Positions 22,072 to 34,412 of a stretch of DNA of 64,000 bases are shown one piece after another (within the stretch, counting starts at the first letter, position 1; each line of letters opens with the position of its first letter). Source of the stretch: Antitrichia curtipendula. Lineage: Eukaryota; Streptophyta; Bryopsida; Hypnales; Leucodontaceae. The stretch is from assembly GCA_951230915.1 (NCBI GenBank), contig OX579637.1, forward strand, positions 26,288,001-26,352,000, read 5' to 3'. Under the pieces are notes generated by a model. The model was not told the origin of the DNA. It did not search any database and worked only from the letters and a program-made list of their open reading frames with translations. The position numbers and the translations under genes are program-made.

Positions 22072-24960
22072 ATGGATTCCTCGGCAGACGCAGTGGATAT
22101 GGTGGAGTCATCGGACGATGAGTACTATCCGCGAACTGAGGAATTCTTATTGTCGGAGTTGTTAGACGATGAACTCCAAAATGCGGATGGAGTGAATGCT
22201 GATGTCCCAGATTGTGAAGGTCTTCCACGTAGGCTTTGGAATACTCGGGTTGTGACATTGTACAACGAAGTCGGCCTTCTCGTTGGTCAAGGTACCTGCC
22301 ACAGTGTGAATTCTGACCTTGTCCTCGGTGTCAGTGGTCCTCTTGGAGACACTCATGTAGCAGTTCACATTTCCAAGACATTTTCTGAAGATGACTTGCC
22401 AAAAGAACGGGAGTGCTCGCTACTTGCTTGGCCTATTCATTTAGTCCATTGCCTTGGAGCTAGTCTACGTGATCATGAGGCTCGAGATAATTTCAATCGC
22501 CTCCAAGCGGCTCTCCTAAATCCACCATCTTCGACGTCTGCGCGCCCGTATACAAGTACCATCCGAAATCCGCCCCGCGAGACTACTGCACGAACAAAAG
22601 AACTACTCACTCAAGATTCCATCAACTTGGTGTCTAGCAAAATATGTTGTCGGCTGAATTGTGTTCAGTCATTCCCCAGGGATAAGATACGAGCCTTTCA
22701 TGAACGTACGTACCAGAATTCAACCTTCAAGCACAAAGCCTTTAGGAAAACGGAAGTGCATAGACAAACCCATCTTGACCAACGTGGAAGAAGAATGGTA
22801 ACAATTGAAGAGATACCGGTGTGCATGCGAGCGTGGATGCATATTTCAGGGGTCCCAAAATCCACCTTCTTCCGCTACCAAACGTACATGAAGGTCGGAC
22901 GGGAAGCAATGGAGCACGGCAACAAAGGATTGGTGAAGCCAAGAAAGCACACTCAACAAGCTACTGCAACATTGAAGTGCATCCTAGAGAAAGAGGCGGA
23001 TCACATGCCACATCGTACAAAGACACTGAAGTCGGGGGAAAAGGTTGTATCCATGATTCTCCCCTCCACCTTCCAATGGAAGGGCAAAATGAAAGAACTC
23101 AATGAAGCGAATGCTGCTTTTGGATTGAAGGAGGTCTCAATTTCAAACTTGAGCAAGATTAGATGTTCAGCGTTTCCAGAGTATGAGGTGAAGAAACCAG
23201 GGGACAATTTCGCACGGTGCGCTACTTGTGACAAATTGCAAGAGCTTAGGAGGCGTGCTCTTGCTAGGTCTGTCACTGCTTTGAAGTGGTCACGGAGGTT
23301 GGACAAACATCTAGCAATTGCTCGTGCTCATCGAGAGCTATACTATGCAAATCGCTACCGATCACTTACTTCACCTCATGAGTGCCTCACAATCATGCAT
23401 GACAAAATGGACCACGCGAAAACAGCTTGTCCAGTCTTCTCCCACAAGAGTAAAGATGTTGATGGTCTTATGAAGTTGCCTGTGTCTGTCACGGGCATGA
23501 TTGCGCATGGTCATGGAGATGTGCGTTATGCACATTATGGCTTGGATCTATTCCCAAAAGATTCAAACTACACCATTGGCTCCATGGCAAAGTTGTTGCG
23601 AGATTTGGAGTTGCCTCCCAAGTCTTCTTTCCGGCAGTTGCTTGTGGGTTTGGGGTCCACCAATTTGTTTCGTGCAGTGTTGAAGGGAGCTGAGATGTGC
23701 GAAAATTCACTTCCTTCTCCGCCAATCAACTTAGTTCCAGCAATGCCTTTGCCCCGTATTCTCAATGTGCAAATGGACAATGCCACAGGTGACAACAAGA
23801 ACAGATACGTTTTTTGTTTTTGGTCTCTACTTGTTGCGAACAAGATCTTTCGAGAAGTGTATGTGAACTTCATGATTGTGGGTCATACGCACGATGATAT
23901 TGATGCGTTGTTTGGAAGATGGAGCATGCTCTTGAAGAAGGAGAACTTCCCAACAATCCCGGCCCTCATGAAGTCCTTCATGGATGTGGAGTCCATTCCT
24001 ACTATCCCTCATCTCATAGAAGAGGTGCCCGATTTCAAGGGTTTCATTGCTGGTAAATGGATGGACGGCGATGAGATTCTCATAGGACACACAAGACCAC
24101 AACAAGTGAAGTTCTATCTAGATTCGACGAGTTGTCCAGTCATGAAGTACAAATTGAAGTGCACGGATGAAGATTGGTTGGGCAAGGATGGAGGAGGCAT
24201 TAAGTTGTGGAAAGAAGACGCTGAAGGGCGAAGTCAATGGCCGCGCGGTGTACCGTTGTTGGTTCCACAAAAGGCAATGAAAGGCGTGGAAGACATTGTG
24301 AAAGGTGTGTCTGGATTCGTGAAGTACTGGGAGAATCTATGCAATGCAGACGTCACTGGAGAATGTCGTAGACGGTACGAGCCAGTGGTGTGCTATGGGT
24401 ATGGTCTTAAGATTGCTCTGCAGGAGCCACTACCATTGTCCACTGTTTTGAAAGACGGGTTTTGGCCAACTACTCGGGTACAAGCAACAGAAGCAGATCA
24501 ATTAGACGAAGATGGCGAGGACCTTGAAGAATATGGTGTGGATGACGCTTATGTTGGGCCTTTGAGGGATTGCCCGCAACCATCCTTCAGGGTGGCGCGA
24601 GATCTCTACAAAGGGTACTTTGTTGCAGTTCGACCTGCGGATGGTGAAAGTCAACCAGTTTGGATTGCCAGGGCGTTGTCCGATCCGAACTGCAATCCTG
24701 AGAAGCCGAATTGTGTGCCCATTCAATACTTTTGTCCGACATCAAGGAATCAGGATGTTTGAGATTTCTATACAGGATGGGACAGTGAAAGAGGTCTACG
24801 TTGGAAGGTTGATGAAACCGAACCACCACTTTGGGAAGAAACAAACGCTTTGATGACAGCATGGAAGTCCCAGAACAGAAGAGATACTCGCGAGTGTAGG
24901 ATCAAGATTCCTACAGCTCAGATTGAAGTCATCAACCAAAGCTTGGCTTCATATACTTGA
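22072..24960 (+). pseudogene. E1 transposase-like protein, truncated by a stop
   Basis: The coding exon follows acceptor 'ctcttcccag' and starts at ATG 22072. 896 codons are open to TGA 24760-24762; homology to E2 continues in the same frame ('DFYTGWDSERGLRWKV') to about 24960, so about 65 C-terminal codons are cut off. E2 has a Gln codon where E1 has TGA. Zinc-ligand-like Cys pairs ('ICCRLNC', 'FARCATCD'), 'IMHDKMDHAKT', 'QMDNATGDNKNRYVF' and 'VGHTHDDIDALFGRWS' are all conserved, so the catalytic-looking core is present. It may still give a near-full product. Family discussion is under the E2 copy. Confidence 0.85.
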
Positions 24961-25578
24961 CATTCTGGAATATTACCCTCGAATTAGTTATAGTATGCTA
25001 ACTTCATATATTGGATATTTACTATTTTTTTGTCTTCAATTTTATTTATATATACCTACTATTACGTGTTTCCACATTCTCTTCTTTGGATATGTTATAT
25101 TATTTTATTTGCTTAATGTATGTCCAAAATGGATTTAGAAATGTAATGCGATTGAAAAAAAAGGGCAGTGGGTATAACCACTCTTTAGTTTGTTGACGTG
25201 TGAAGCACTTGTCACAATTTTGGATAGGGGGCCCGTTGGTTGTTACAACTTTCCTGCCTGCAAAGCTCACTTAGCAGTACCAAGTCATGTATCACTTTCA
25301 GTCACTCATAAGATTTCAGCGGGAATCAAACTCGGACTTCCTCAAGGAGATGAATCGCTTCTCACAACCAAACGTTCAGCTCATGACTTGGTGTTCAACA
25401 ATGGTTTTAGAATTCATTTATATGATCTTAAACAATAGTATAACCCAAACCTGATTGTATTTGGTGACAAAACTCTCATTTTAATGGAAATTACAATGTT
25501 GCAACTAACAAATGTCGCGATTCTCAACCTGAATTGCATACACTTAATATTTGGATTTTGAACATCTAAATGGACAAT
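24961..25578. other. E1 right subterminal region
   Basis: AT-rich with no gene. It contains 'ctctcattttaatggaaat' at about 25473-25491; E2 has 'ctcccattttaatggaaat' at the corresponding place (about 56637-56656), marking homologous right ends. Confidence 0.6.
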
Positions 25579-25629
25579 ATTATTTTGAGAGGTTCCCACA
25601 CTCTCAAAATAATGAATATAACGTTAATA
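25579..25629. repeat. E1 right end: hairpin, inverted end, target duplication
   Basis: A perfect 13-bp stem (ATTATTTTGAGAG, 25579-25591, with its complement 25601-25613) encloses a 9-base loop and overlaps the terminal inverted repeat 25601-25625. The target duplication AATA follows at 25626-25629. E2 has the same hairpin design at 56743-56777. No such hairpin exists at the left ends, so the two ends are distinguishable. Confidence 0.9.
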
Positions 25630-27660
25630 CTTGAGGGTGTCTACAACTTACACAACTCTCTTCAAGTCGCTTTCAATGTAGAATTCTATGTCATTAGATG
25701 TGGGTCGTCAATAAACTACGGGTCCAGTTTTATTCCCATTTTTTTTTAATTCAGGAGAGGGTGGATTGAATGCTACGCACAAATTAAATATTTTTGTGCA
25801 TTCTAATACTTGAGGATGTTTACAAGTTACACAACTCTCTTCAAGTCGCTTTCAAAGTAAAATTCTATGTCATTAGATGTGGGTTGTCACTAAACTACGG
25901 GTCCAGTTTTATTCCCGTTTTTTTTAAATTCTGGAGCGGGTGGATTGAATACTATGCACAAATTAAGTATTTCTGTGCATTCTAATACTTGAGGGTGTTT
26001 ACAACTTACACAACTTTCTTCAAGTCACTTTTCAAGTGGAATTCTATGACATTAGATGTGGGACGCCACTAAACTACAGGTCCAATTTATTTACGATTCT
26101 CTTATTATTCACAAGAGGGTGGATTCAATGCTACACAGAAATTAAATATTCTCTCGCATTCTAATACTTGAGGGTGTTTACAACTTACACAACATTCTTC
26201 AAGTCTTTTTCAAAGTGGAATTCTATAACACTAGATGTGGGACGCTGCTAAACTACAGGTCCAGTTTAATTCCGATTCCTTTAATATTCAGGTGAGGGTG
26301 GATTCAATGCTATACAGAAATTAATCATTGTCGTGCATTCTAAAACTTGAGGGTATTTACAACTTACACAACTCTCTTCAAGTAGCTTTCAAAGTAGAAT
26401 TCTACGTCATTAGATGTGGGTCGTCACTAAACTACGGGTCCAGTTTTATTCCCATTTCTTTTAATTCAGGAGAAGGTGGATTGAATGCTACGAACAAATT
26501 AAATATTTTTGTGCATTCTAATACTTGAGGGTGTTTAAAACTTACACAACTCTCTTCTAGTCGCTTTCAAAGTAAAATTCTATGTCATTAGATGTGGGTT
26601 GTCAATAAACTACGGGTCCAGTTTTATTCCCATTTTTTTTTTAATCTGGAGAGGGTGGATTGAATGCTACGCACAAATTAAATATTTTTGTGCATTCTAA
26701 TACTTGAGGATGTTTACAACTTACACAACTTTCTTCAAGTCATTTTTCAAGTGGAATTCAATGACATTAGATGTCGGACGCCACTAAACTACAGGTCTAG
26801 TTTAATTCCGATCCTTTTTTTATTCACAAGAGGGTGGATTCAATGCTATACAGAAATTAAATAATCTCTGGCATTCTAATACTTGAGAGTGTTTACAACT
26901 TACACAACTCTCTTCAAGTCGCTTTCAAAGTAGAATTCTATGTCATTAGATGTGGGTCGTCACTAAACTACGGGTCCAGTTTTATTCCCGTTTTTTTTAA
27001 TTCAGGAGAGGGTGGATTCAATGCTACGCACAAATTAAATATTTTGGTGCATTCAAATACTTGAGGGTGTTTACAACTTACACAACTTTCTTCAAGTCAC
27101 TTTTCAAGTGGAATTCTATGACATTAGATGTGGGACGCCACTAAACTACAGGTCCAATTTAATTACGATTCTCTTATTATTCACAAGAGGGTGGATTCAA
27201 TGCTACACAAAAATTAAATATTCTCTCGCATTCTAATACTTGAGGGTGTTTACAACTTACACAACATTCTTCAAGTCACTTTCAGAGTGGAATTCTATAA
27301 CACTAGATGTGGGACGCCGCTAAACTACAGGTCCAGTTTAATTCCGATTCTCTTATTATTCACAAGAGGGTGGATTCAATGCTACACAAAAATTAAATAT
27401 TCTCTAGCATTCTAATACTTGAGGGTGTTTACAACTTACACAACATTCTTCTAGTCACTTTTAGAGTGGAATTCTATGACATAAGATGTGGGCTGCCACT
27501 AAACTACACGTCCGGTTTAATTTCCAATTTTTTTAATTTAATAAGAGGGTGGATTCAATGCTACACACAAATGAAATATTTTCGTGCATTCTAATATTTG
27601 AGGGTGTTTACAATTTACACAACTTCCTTCAAGTCACTTCCAAAGTGGAATTCTTTTACA
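25630..27660. repeat. 178-bp tandem satellite array (right part)
   Basis: This continues the array interrupted at 7313: about 11 monomers of the same family and orientation. It breaks off mid-monomer near 27660, where the CCGGA-rich gypsy fragment starts. Confidence 0.93.
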
Positions 27661-27662
27661 TT

Positions 27663-30545
27663 CTACTATCGGAATTGAGAATCCGGAAAAATGACAATCA
27701 AGGGTGGAACTTCCGGTAGATCGAGAGGAACCTGTGCATAGAGTGTCAACCCAGAGTTCCACCAAAAACCGGGAAGAAAAATATAGGAATAGGGAATGGA
27801 GAGGAAGAGAAAGAGCCAGATACGGAGATAAGGATCTGAGTGATTCTGATCACTCGGTCCGGATAGAACCTATCCGACCCATAGTAGAATTAGAAAAAGA
27901 GGTGGGGCATTACGCTATTCCCATCAACATTAGCCAGGAGATACGGAAGAATCTAGGTTCGTCCGTCATGACGCCGGAACCAGTAGCACGGAAAGTCACC
28001 TTTGATGACATTCCAGTTTTCATCAATCCAAACCTAAAGGTGGAAGAGTATGATATTGTACAAGACATCAAAGATCAGAAGGCAAATGTGACCATTGGAT
28101 AGTTACTCCATGACAACATGAACTACCAAAGACTGATCCAAGAAGCCTGGATAAAGAGACGGAAGAGAAGATTGAAGCTACCCTCAGTTGCTGTCAACTT
28201 CTCAAGAGTGGAAGATTTTGGAGCATCGGAACTAGAAGTGGAAGTGGGAGGATGCATTGTTCCCAAAGTTGAAGTGGACGGCGGATCCAGAGTCAACCTC
28301 ATGTTGGAGGATACGGCTTTGGACCTCGGGTACACGGCTTTCCAGGCAACAACTCAGGTGTTACGGATGGCGGATCAGTCCCGAGTCCATCCGATCAAAA
28401 GACTGTCAAAAGTTTTGACCCGGATAGGAAAGGAGACGTATCTCCTAAACTACATAGTGATCTGGGTAACTAAGGGGAGACCTTTTCCTATGTTACTTGG
28501 AAGTCCATGGCTGTATACGGCTAGAGCCCTGGTGGATTGGGGAGCCAAGGAATTCGTGGTAGGGAAACCAGCTACCCGGATTCCTTGGAAACACGTAGAC
28601 CATATGGGAGAAACCAGTGAATCGGACGGATACACCATCGATTGGTCGGATCTAGAAGATTTTGATTTAGTCCCAAGTTATTTCACGTCTGTGACGGAAA
28701 CTGATTTTGAGTTTCTGGAACGTACCTTAGAAATTGCGACGGAAGAGCCCTTGGTCGAGGTTGCCAGTATACCACCAGAAGACAGGTCCATGGGAGAGAT
28801 GGATGTCCCACTCTCTTTTGATTGGATCCGGCAACAGATACTGGAAGGACATCTTCCAGCCATTGGGATGAACAGAACGGGACAAGAATCCTCGTGGAGC
28901 GACTTCCAGAGTGAAGTTGAGGAGACTTAACCAGAGCGGATCAAGAATATTGTAAATCCTTCTGACTATAAAAAAGTCGAAGTGGGATCCGGAAAATCCT
29001 TCTTCATGAGTAACTATATGTCGACGGAAGAGAGAAAAGAGTACGGGAAGACTTTGGAAGAATACTCGAACGTTTTTGCATGGGTTCCATCAGATCTGAG
29101 TGAAATCCCAGCTGAGCTGGGAGAACACAGGATTGATCTGGTGGAGGAAGCAGTTCCCATCCGGCAACGCCAGTACTGGCTCAATCCGCGATACTCCTTG
29201 ATGGTAAAGGAAGAAATCGACGCTTTATTGGAAGCCGGATTCATTTATCCGGTGCACAACTCCAAATGGGTATCTCCTATTGTTGTTGTCCCAAGAAAGC
29301 TGGACCGGAAGGCAAGATCAAGATCCGGGTATGTCAGGATTTCCGGAAGTTGAATACAGCAACCTAGAAAGACTACTTTCCCTTACCTTTCACGGATATC
29401 ATCCTTGATCATGTCTCCGGAAATGAGTGTTATAGTTTCCTCGACAGATTTTCCGAATACAATCAAGTCTTTATCCTACTTATGGACCAGTTGAAGATAA
29501 CATTCACTACAGAATGGGGAACTTTCGCTTTCACTCGGATGCCGTTTGGACTCTGCAACGCCCCGGGAACTTTCTAGCGATTGATGATGGATATTTTCTG
29601 GGATTTTCTACGACATTTCCTAGAAGTATTCATCACCAATTTTGCAATATTCAGTTCGAGGAGTCACACCTTGAGTACTTGAGGATGACCTTCCAGAGGT
29701 GTAGGGAAACTAATCTGAAGTTGCATCCGGGAAAATGCTTCTTTGGAATGGTTTCTAGAATCCTGTTGGGACATGTCGTCAGTCAAAAGGGATTGCAAGT
29801 GGACACGGACAAAGTCAAAGCCATGCTAGCGCTTGTAGCCCCAACTTGTGTCCGCGAAATCCGAGGATTTCTGGAATGTGTAGGATATTACCGGCGATTT
29901 ATTAAGGGGTACGCACTGAAGGCAACCCCTCTAACCCAACTGTTGAAGAAAGAGACGGAGTTTATCTGGAATCCAGAAAGGCAACATGCCTTTGAAAGCT
30001 TGAAGGCAGCACTGGTAAAGGTCCCTATATTGTCTTCACCGAATTGGTAGAAGGAATTCCATGTCACTCTGGACGCTTCCGGGTGGTGTTTGGGAGCTAT
30101 CCTTTGGTAGTATGATAATAGCCAAAGGGAATGCCCGATTTACTATTCCAGCAGACAGATGAGTCTTCCGGAAAGAAAATATAGCACCACAGAACAGGAA
30201 GCCCTGGTTGTCATTTACGCCTGCAAGAAGTTCCGGCATTACCTTCTTGGACACCCGATTGTGTTTCACACAGATCATGACTCGCTGAAATATCTGGTGA
30301 ATAAATCGGGTTTGTCCGGAAGGATAGCTAGATGGATATTGTTACACTAGGAGTTCAATTACAAGGTAATCGTAAAATCCGGAAAGTCCAACGGAAATGC
30401 AGATTTCCTCTCAAGGTACCGGGGGAAGACAGCACTCGAAGATGTTTACGCTGAGTTTCCAGATGAGTTTCCAGAAAGGCAGGAGGTTCATGTCTTCCAT
30501 CTCAAGAGGGAAAAGGAGTCGGATTTCCAAGACATCGTGACCTAC
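27663..30545 (+). pseudogene. Truncated Ty3/gypsy pol (protease, RT, RNase H)
   Basis: The fragment has no 5' or 3' LTR and no integrase. Order: a gag-pol linker (27704-28102), a retropepsin-like region (28118-28930, with 'VEVDGGSRVNLM' where active enzymes have D-[ST]-G, and 'LLGSPWL'), RT start ('IPVRQRQYWL'-type region at 29154 on, 'SKWVSPIVVVPRK'), RT palm around 29520-29650, RT connection ('ILLGHVVSQKGLQVDTDKV', 'FLECVGYYRRFIKGYA') and RNase H ('ERKYSTTEQEALVVIYACKKFRHYLLG' split around 30170). Frames break at TAG 28100, TAA 28928, near 29340 and near 29510. At the catalytic pair of the RT, 'VFITNF' replaces the usual two Asp. It abuts satellite on the left and E3 intron sequence on the right. 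Confidence 0.85.
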
Positions 30546-30551
30546 AAAATC

Positions 30552-30568
30552 ATCATCGATTCGATGAT
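30552..30568. repeat. E3 palindrome after the ParB-exon donor
   Basis: ATCATCGATTCGATGAT lies about 20 bp downstream (on the minus strand) of the donor at 30590, where E1 and E2 carry their own palindromes. Confidence 0.75.
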
Positions 30569-30590
30569 ACAATGAAATCGTACTACATAC

Positions 30591-32019
30591 CTTATAGTTT
30601 TCAAGACTGTAGACAGCTTTGTTTGAACGTCTTGCATTCTCTCCTATCTTCTCTGCTGGGTGTTTGTATGTTATCCAGATGTTGCGGCAGGCAATGATCT
30701 GGTTGCCCCAGGTTGGTTGGACATGGTTAAGATGATTCGTGCAGTTGTAAAATTTTGAAATGTTCAGGAGTTTAGTGTGATCCAGGGACCAAACAATCAC
30801 GGCATTCCAATGCTTGAGTTCGTTTTTCCGCTTGTCTCCATAGCCGGATACTTGAAGCTCTTTTGAAGCTGTAATACTGTGCTATCCATTGATAATTATG
30901 AAATTGTTGTCCTTGATGTCATCACATTTCTGTGGTTTCTTCATGAGCAACTGATTCTTCTTGTTGACCGGCGTCAGACAAACAATTTTTCGCTGCTTGA
31001 TGTCAATAAGCTGGACTAGCTCGTTCTTCACTGCCTCTGTGATGTCTTTCTATAGTGTCCAAATAACGAATTGGTCACTCCCAATATAGACATTTGTCAA
31101 TGTTCATGGGGATCGGATTTTGATTAAACAGAAAGCAGTCTTGATGCTCGGCCCAGAACTTAGACTGAATCATTGCGAATCTCTCAAAATCTGGGATGTC
31201 CATTGCGGCTGCCCCAGCTCCTGCCGAAAGACTTGTCAAAGTTGATCTTGAGCTTCCTGCTCCAATACCTAGACCAGCCAGACTTTTATTTCTTTTACGG
31301 CTCGACTCCGTTCCAGCAGTTTGCAAAGCAACTCTTTTCTGAGGCTCCGATGGCATTTGACCAGGCCTCCTTGCTCTTGTTTCCGACGCTTTCTGTGTCG
31401 GGTATTCATTTCCATGAGGCTGAACCTCAGACGCTGAACTTCTTTGTTGCGCACCTGTCCAACCAACATTAGGCTGCGTCTCAACATTCTCGAGTGCGTA
31501 GCGGTCAAGTGTCTGAAATATCAGGCGTAACATGGACGCATTAGACCTGGTAGTGTTGTCCTTCCAAGGAACATAGCCCATGTTGTCGAACTCTTCATTC
31601 AGGGACTCCATCTACGAACCTTCGAGAAAAGTCATGAGGTTAGCCAGGTCGCACTTTTTGTGACCAGAGTCGACGATTATAACTATAAAGTGACAATGGC
31701 TTCTATTTTTTCCATTGTCATCCACTTCACGGAGGCCAACAACCACGTAGTTGCTTTGGTGATCTTCGATGACCATGACCTTCTCCTTCAAGTTCCAAGT
31801 CATGTAGTTTGTTTTACCCTGGATTATGTATCTGAGGTAAACGTAGTTCTTCCATCGATTTACTCCAAACGTCCAAGTCTGGATGTGCTCTTTGAATTCC
31901 CAGAGTGTCCCAAATGTATCTGCCATTTCACCAATAAATGGTTCATTGTTTAACGGATTCACGAAGGGCTAAAGATGGTGTTGTGTTTGGGAGTAGTCGT
32001 AGTCTTCGGCCTTCTCCAT
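30591..32019 (-). pseudogene. E3 ParB-like exon, heavily decayed
   Basis: It is colinear with the ParB-like exons of E1 and E2. It runs from ATG 32019-32017 (after acceptor 'gacag') through 'LWEFKEHIQTWTF' and a Ser-rich middle to 'DNNFIIING', then TAG 30882-30884 in place of the Gln of INGQHS, then 'HSITASKE' and 'VIVWSLDHTKLLNISKFYNC', ending at donor 'tataag|gtatgt'. Further stops are TAG 31969-31971 and 31612-31614 and TGA 31075-31077, with a frameshift near 31070. Similarity to E1/E2 is much lower than between those two, so E3 is the oldest copy. Confidence 0.8.
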
Positions 32020-32423
32020 TCTTTCCTTATCTGTCAAAAGAGATGCACTTGTTTAGTGGAGACATTTCTTGTATTGGTTATAGATGATGTCATTCCTTTG
32101 GGAACGGGATCGTCGACTCGAGGATACAGAGTCTGTTGATGGGGGTAGAGTTTTCTCTTATCTATTTCAGTTATTCACTTTCTGCTCTCTTGCGATTGAG
32201 AGCAGTCATGCACTATGGATACTCTCTCAGTGGAGATTCTATTGTAATATTTTTTAGAATAGTTATTTGTCTATTTAGCTTGAGGTTATTTTGGCTGATC
32301 TTGTTTGTCTCATGGGTTTCTTGTTCCTGGTTAGTTAGATGACTCATTGTTTTATGAACTGTTCGCATTTGGCTAGGGGACAATTTAGATGGATATTTTA
32401 TTTCTTATGGTGAGTGCTTATCC

Positions 32424-32800
32424 TCGAGTTGAGGATCATTTCTGTTACTATCCTCGTGTCAAGGATGGTTCTTTTATTCTAGTCTACATTCTCTAGGTGA
32501 TGCCTGCATCGCGGACTACATTTTATTTTACTCGTGTTCTTTAGCTATCCTTGAGTCGAGGATGGGTCGGTGATTTATGTACATTATTTTCCAGAATTTA
32601 AGCGCTATATATACTTTGATATGATTTCATTTAAGGGTTCTAGTTCTGGAGACGACATCCTCGAGTCAAGGATGTCCTCATAGTGCTATCTTCTAGCGTT
32701 GTATCCTTGGCTCGAGGATATAGTCTAAGCTATACGATGCATTCTCGTGGCGACGGTAGGAAGCGTCACGGAGGAATGTCTATCCTTGAGGCAAGGATAG
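32424..32800. repeat. E3 palindrome field (left)
   Basis: Six or more copies of ATCC(T)CGAGTCGAGGAT type occur at about 32425, 32450, 32548, 32660, 32703 and 32781, for example 'atccttgagtcgaggat'. They share their type with the field at 62.7-63.9 kb, on the other side of E2. Confidence 0.88.
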
Positions 32801-32859
32801 TAGGTTTTTGGCTGAAAACTGTGATGGATAAATGCAAATACAACAGAAACCCAAATTTA

Positions 32860-33480
32860 GGATCCTAAACCCTAATATTGGTTTACATATATGCATACCT
32901 GGTATTTGACAGTCGTTCTAGACTCCTCACAATCTTCTGAAGTTTTAAAACAAAAATCCAACCTGAAATTAACGGCGAGTATGCATCAATAATTTGCAGA
33001 AATGGAAATTCCAATGACTCTACTAAATTTCAATTAATAAAACCCTTCTTGCATAACTGGAGAAGTATAAACCCGATTGTCACATGATTGTAAGACTTGA
33101 CCAAACACTTCCAAATAAACTAATTCCAAAAACAGAAGAATGTGACCAAGCTTAATTACTGAACTACCTTTGTAAACAAAACTACAACAACAAACTGAGC
33201 AAGCAAGCAAATAGAAAGTAAGAGAGAGCAGGGCAAGCATACTCGGGAATTCAAGTAACTTGCAGTCGCAAGACACAGCTCGAGGCTGAATCCTCGCAGA
33301 TTGCTGGTCCCCTGTCTCCACCTCCCGCCTTGCAGGTCCTATCGCCGAAGCCTCTAAACCCTTACGCCGCAACAAGTATAAACTCGAAATTCGCACCACT
33401 GCGCACTCACAACATTCGCACTACAACAAACTCGCACACAAATTCTCACAACAAATTTGCACCACCTCGCACTCAATCAC
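32860..33480 (-). promoter_or_regulatory. E3 core edge: telomere-like run and GC-rich block
   Basis: 'cctaaaccctaa' at about 32868 is followed by AT-rich DNA and, at 33240-33480, a GC-rich stretch with 'gctggtcccctgtctccacctcc'. A close match of the latter recurs at about 56872, on the far side of E2. By position it may be the 5' region of the E3 left gene. The plus-strand frame at 33330-33515 is not credible. Confidence 0.4.
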
Positions 33481-33513
33481 AGGGAATTCAAGTAACTCAC
33501 GGGGAATTCAAGT
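33471..33513 (+). repeat. 20-bp tandem repeat at the E2 insertion site (left half)
   Basis: The unit 'ggggaattcaagtaactcac' is present about twice before E2 and continues after it (56794-56836). E2 split this small array. The last bases, AAGT (33510-33513), are the left target duplication. Confidence 0.85.
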
Positions 33514-33535
33514 AACCTCATATTCGTTATTTTGG
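33510..33535 (+). repeat. E2 left target duplication and inverted end
   Basis: AAGT, then 'aacctcatattcgttatttt', matching the complement of 56768-56789 at 20 of 22 positions. Confidence 0.9.
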
Positions 33536-34412
33536 TAGTTTTCCAGTGAAATGGGAGTCGTATTCCAATGACATGGGAATCTTTGGAGTCATATAATTGA
33601 GAAACAATCGTGAATTTCAAGAATTCAGCACATGAAATGGAACGCAATTACATGTGAAACGAGTTTGTGAACGGAAAATATGGAAATGTCATCTACAACT
33701 TGCCATACGTAATACTACTCCTTCACAAATGTCATGACATGTACACGTAAATGATGGATGATTGCATTGCCCAACGAAATCCAAAAGAAACATAGCCTAC
33801 CGTTACACTCCTGGTATCTAAATATGACATCATCATTGCATGTGCAAGACACTACAAATAGATTACTTAGAAAGACAAATGCATGGTGAATTTAGAACGA
33901 AGTGGATGCTGAACTTTAACTTGGATCAGGGAACAAATAGTGAGGAAACAAATCATACGAACGCCACCTTAGGACTCTCAGAAATCACACTCCAGATGTT
34001 GCAATTCGGAGCGTCATTTATGAATGTCCTTAGAGCGACGTTTGGACGGTTTTATTTTTTCATCATTTGTTCCCAGATCTAGGTCAAAGTTGAGCATCCA
34101 CTTCATTCTTCAGTCACCATATCATCATCTGTTTAAGCTTCTAGTTGCATGACTACCACAAGCAATGAAGATATCATATTTTGACTACCCGGTTTGTAGA
34201 ATTCTAACAGTGTGCATAGCTCACATCTAGAGGATACCCAGGAAAGGATTCTGTAATATCCAGTAATGGACCTCACCACAATGTATATACTACCCCTTTG
34301 CTAGATATTTGGAAACATTTAGTTCTATAAAAAATCTATTCACATGTTTCTATATCTACAACATTAACTACTACTAAATCTACACTATTCAGTCATTTAC
34401 TAAACTAAGCTT
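33536..34412. other. E2 left subterminal, non-coding
   Basis: AT-rich sequence between the left end and the last exon of the leftward gene. I see no gene; it should contain the polyadenylation region of that gene. Confidence 0.5.

Larger units (their letters stand above)
7318..25625. mobile_element. Giant DNA element E1 (18.3 kb)
   Basis: It is bounded by inverted repeats beginning AACGTTATATTCATTA at both ends and by the 4-bp duplication AATA at 7314-7317 and 25626-25629. Joining the flanks gives 'cattctaatacttgaggg', exactly the satellite consensus, so the ends are exact. Content from left to right: a leftward multi-exon gene (ParB-like plus FCP1/HAD-like), a nested gag-like element, an E1-specific palindrome field, CCCTAAA runs with satellites, a second palindrome field, and a rightward transposase-like gene. 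Both genes carry nonsense codons, so this copy is probably non-autonomous now. I do not recognise the element as a named superfamily; the closest comparison is E2 in this window. Confidence 0.93.
30546..33513. mobile_element. Giant element E3, left remnant
   Basis: It starts at the junction with the gypsy fragment inside the intron after the ParB-like exon; the FCP1-like part and the left inverted end are missing. It contains the decayed ParB-like exon (30591-32019), E3 palindromes (32.4-32.8 kb), a CCCTAAA run (32868) and a GC-rich block (33240-33480), in the same order as E1 and E2. E2 is inserted at 33513. The remainder of E3 is taken to be 56790-64000. Confidence 0.65.

Noticed and set aside
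30882..30884. TAG at glutamine positions as a sign of a reassigned code (TAG = Gln)
   Set aside because: The long intact frame at 53400-56244 uses CAA/CAG for Gln and has no internal TAG or TAA, and TGA stops and frameshifts also occur in the decayed copies. Pseudogene decay explains it better.
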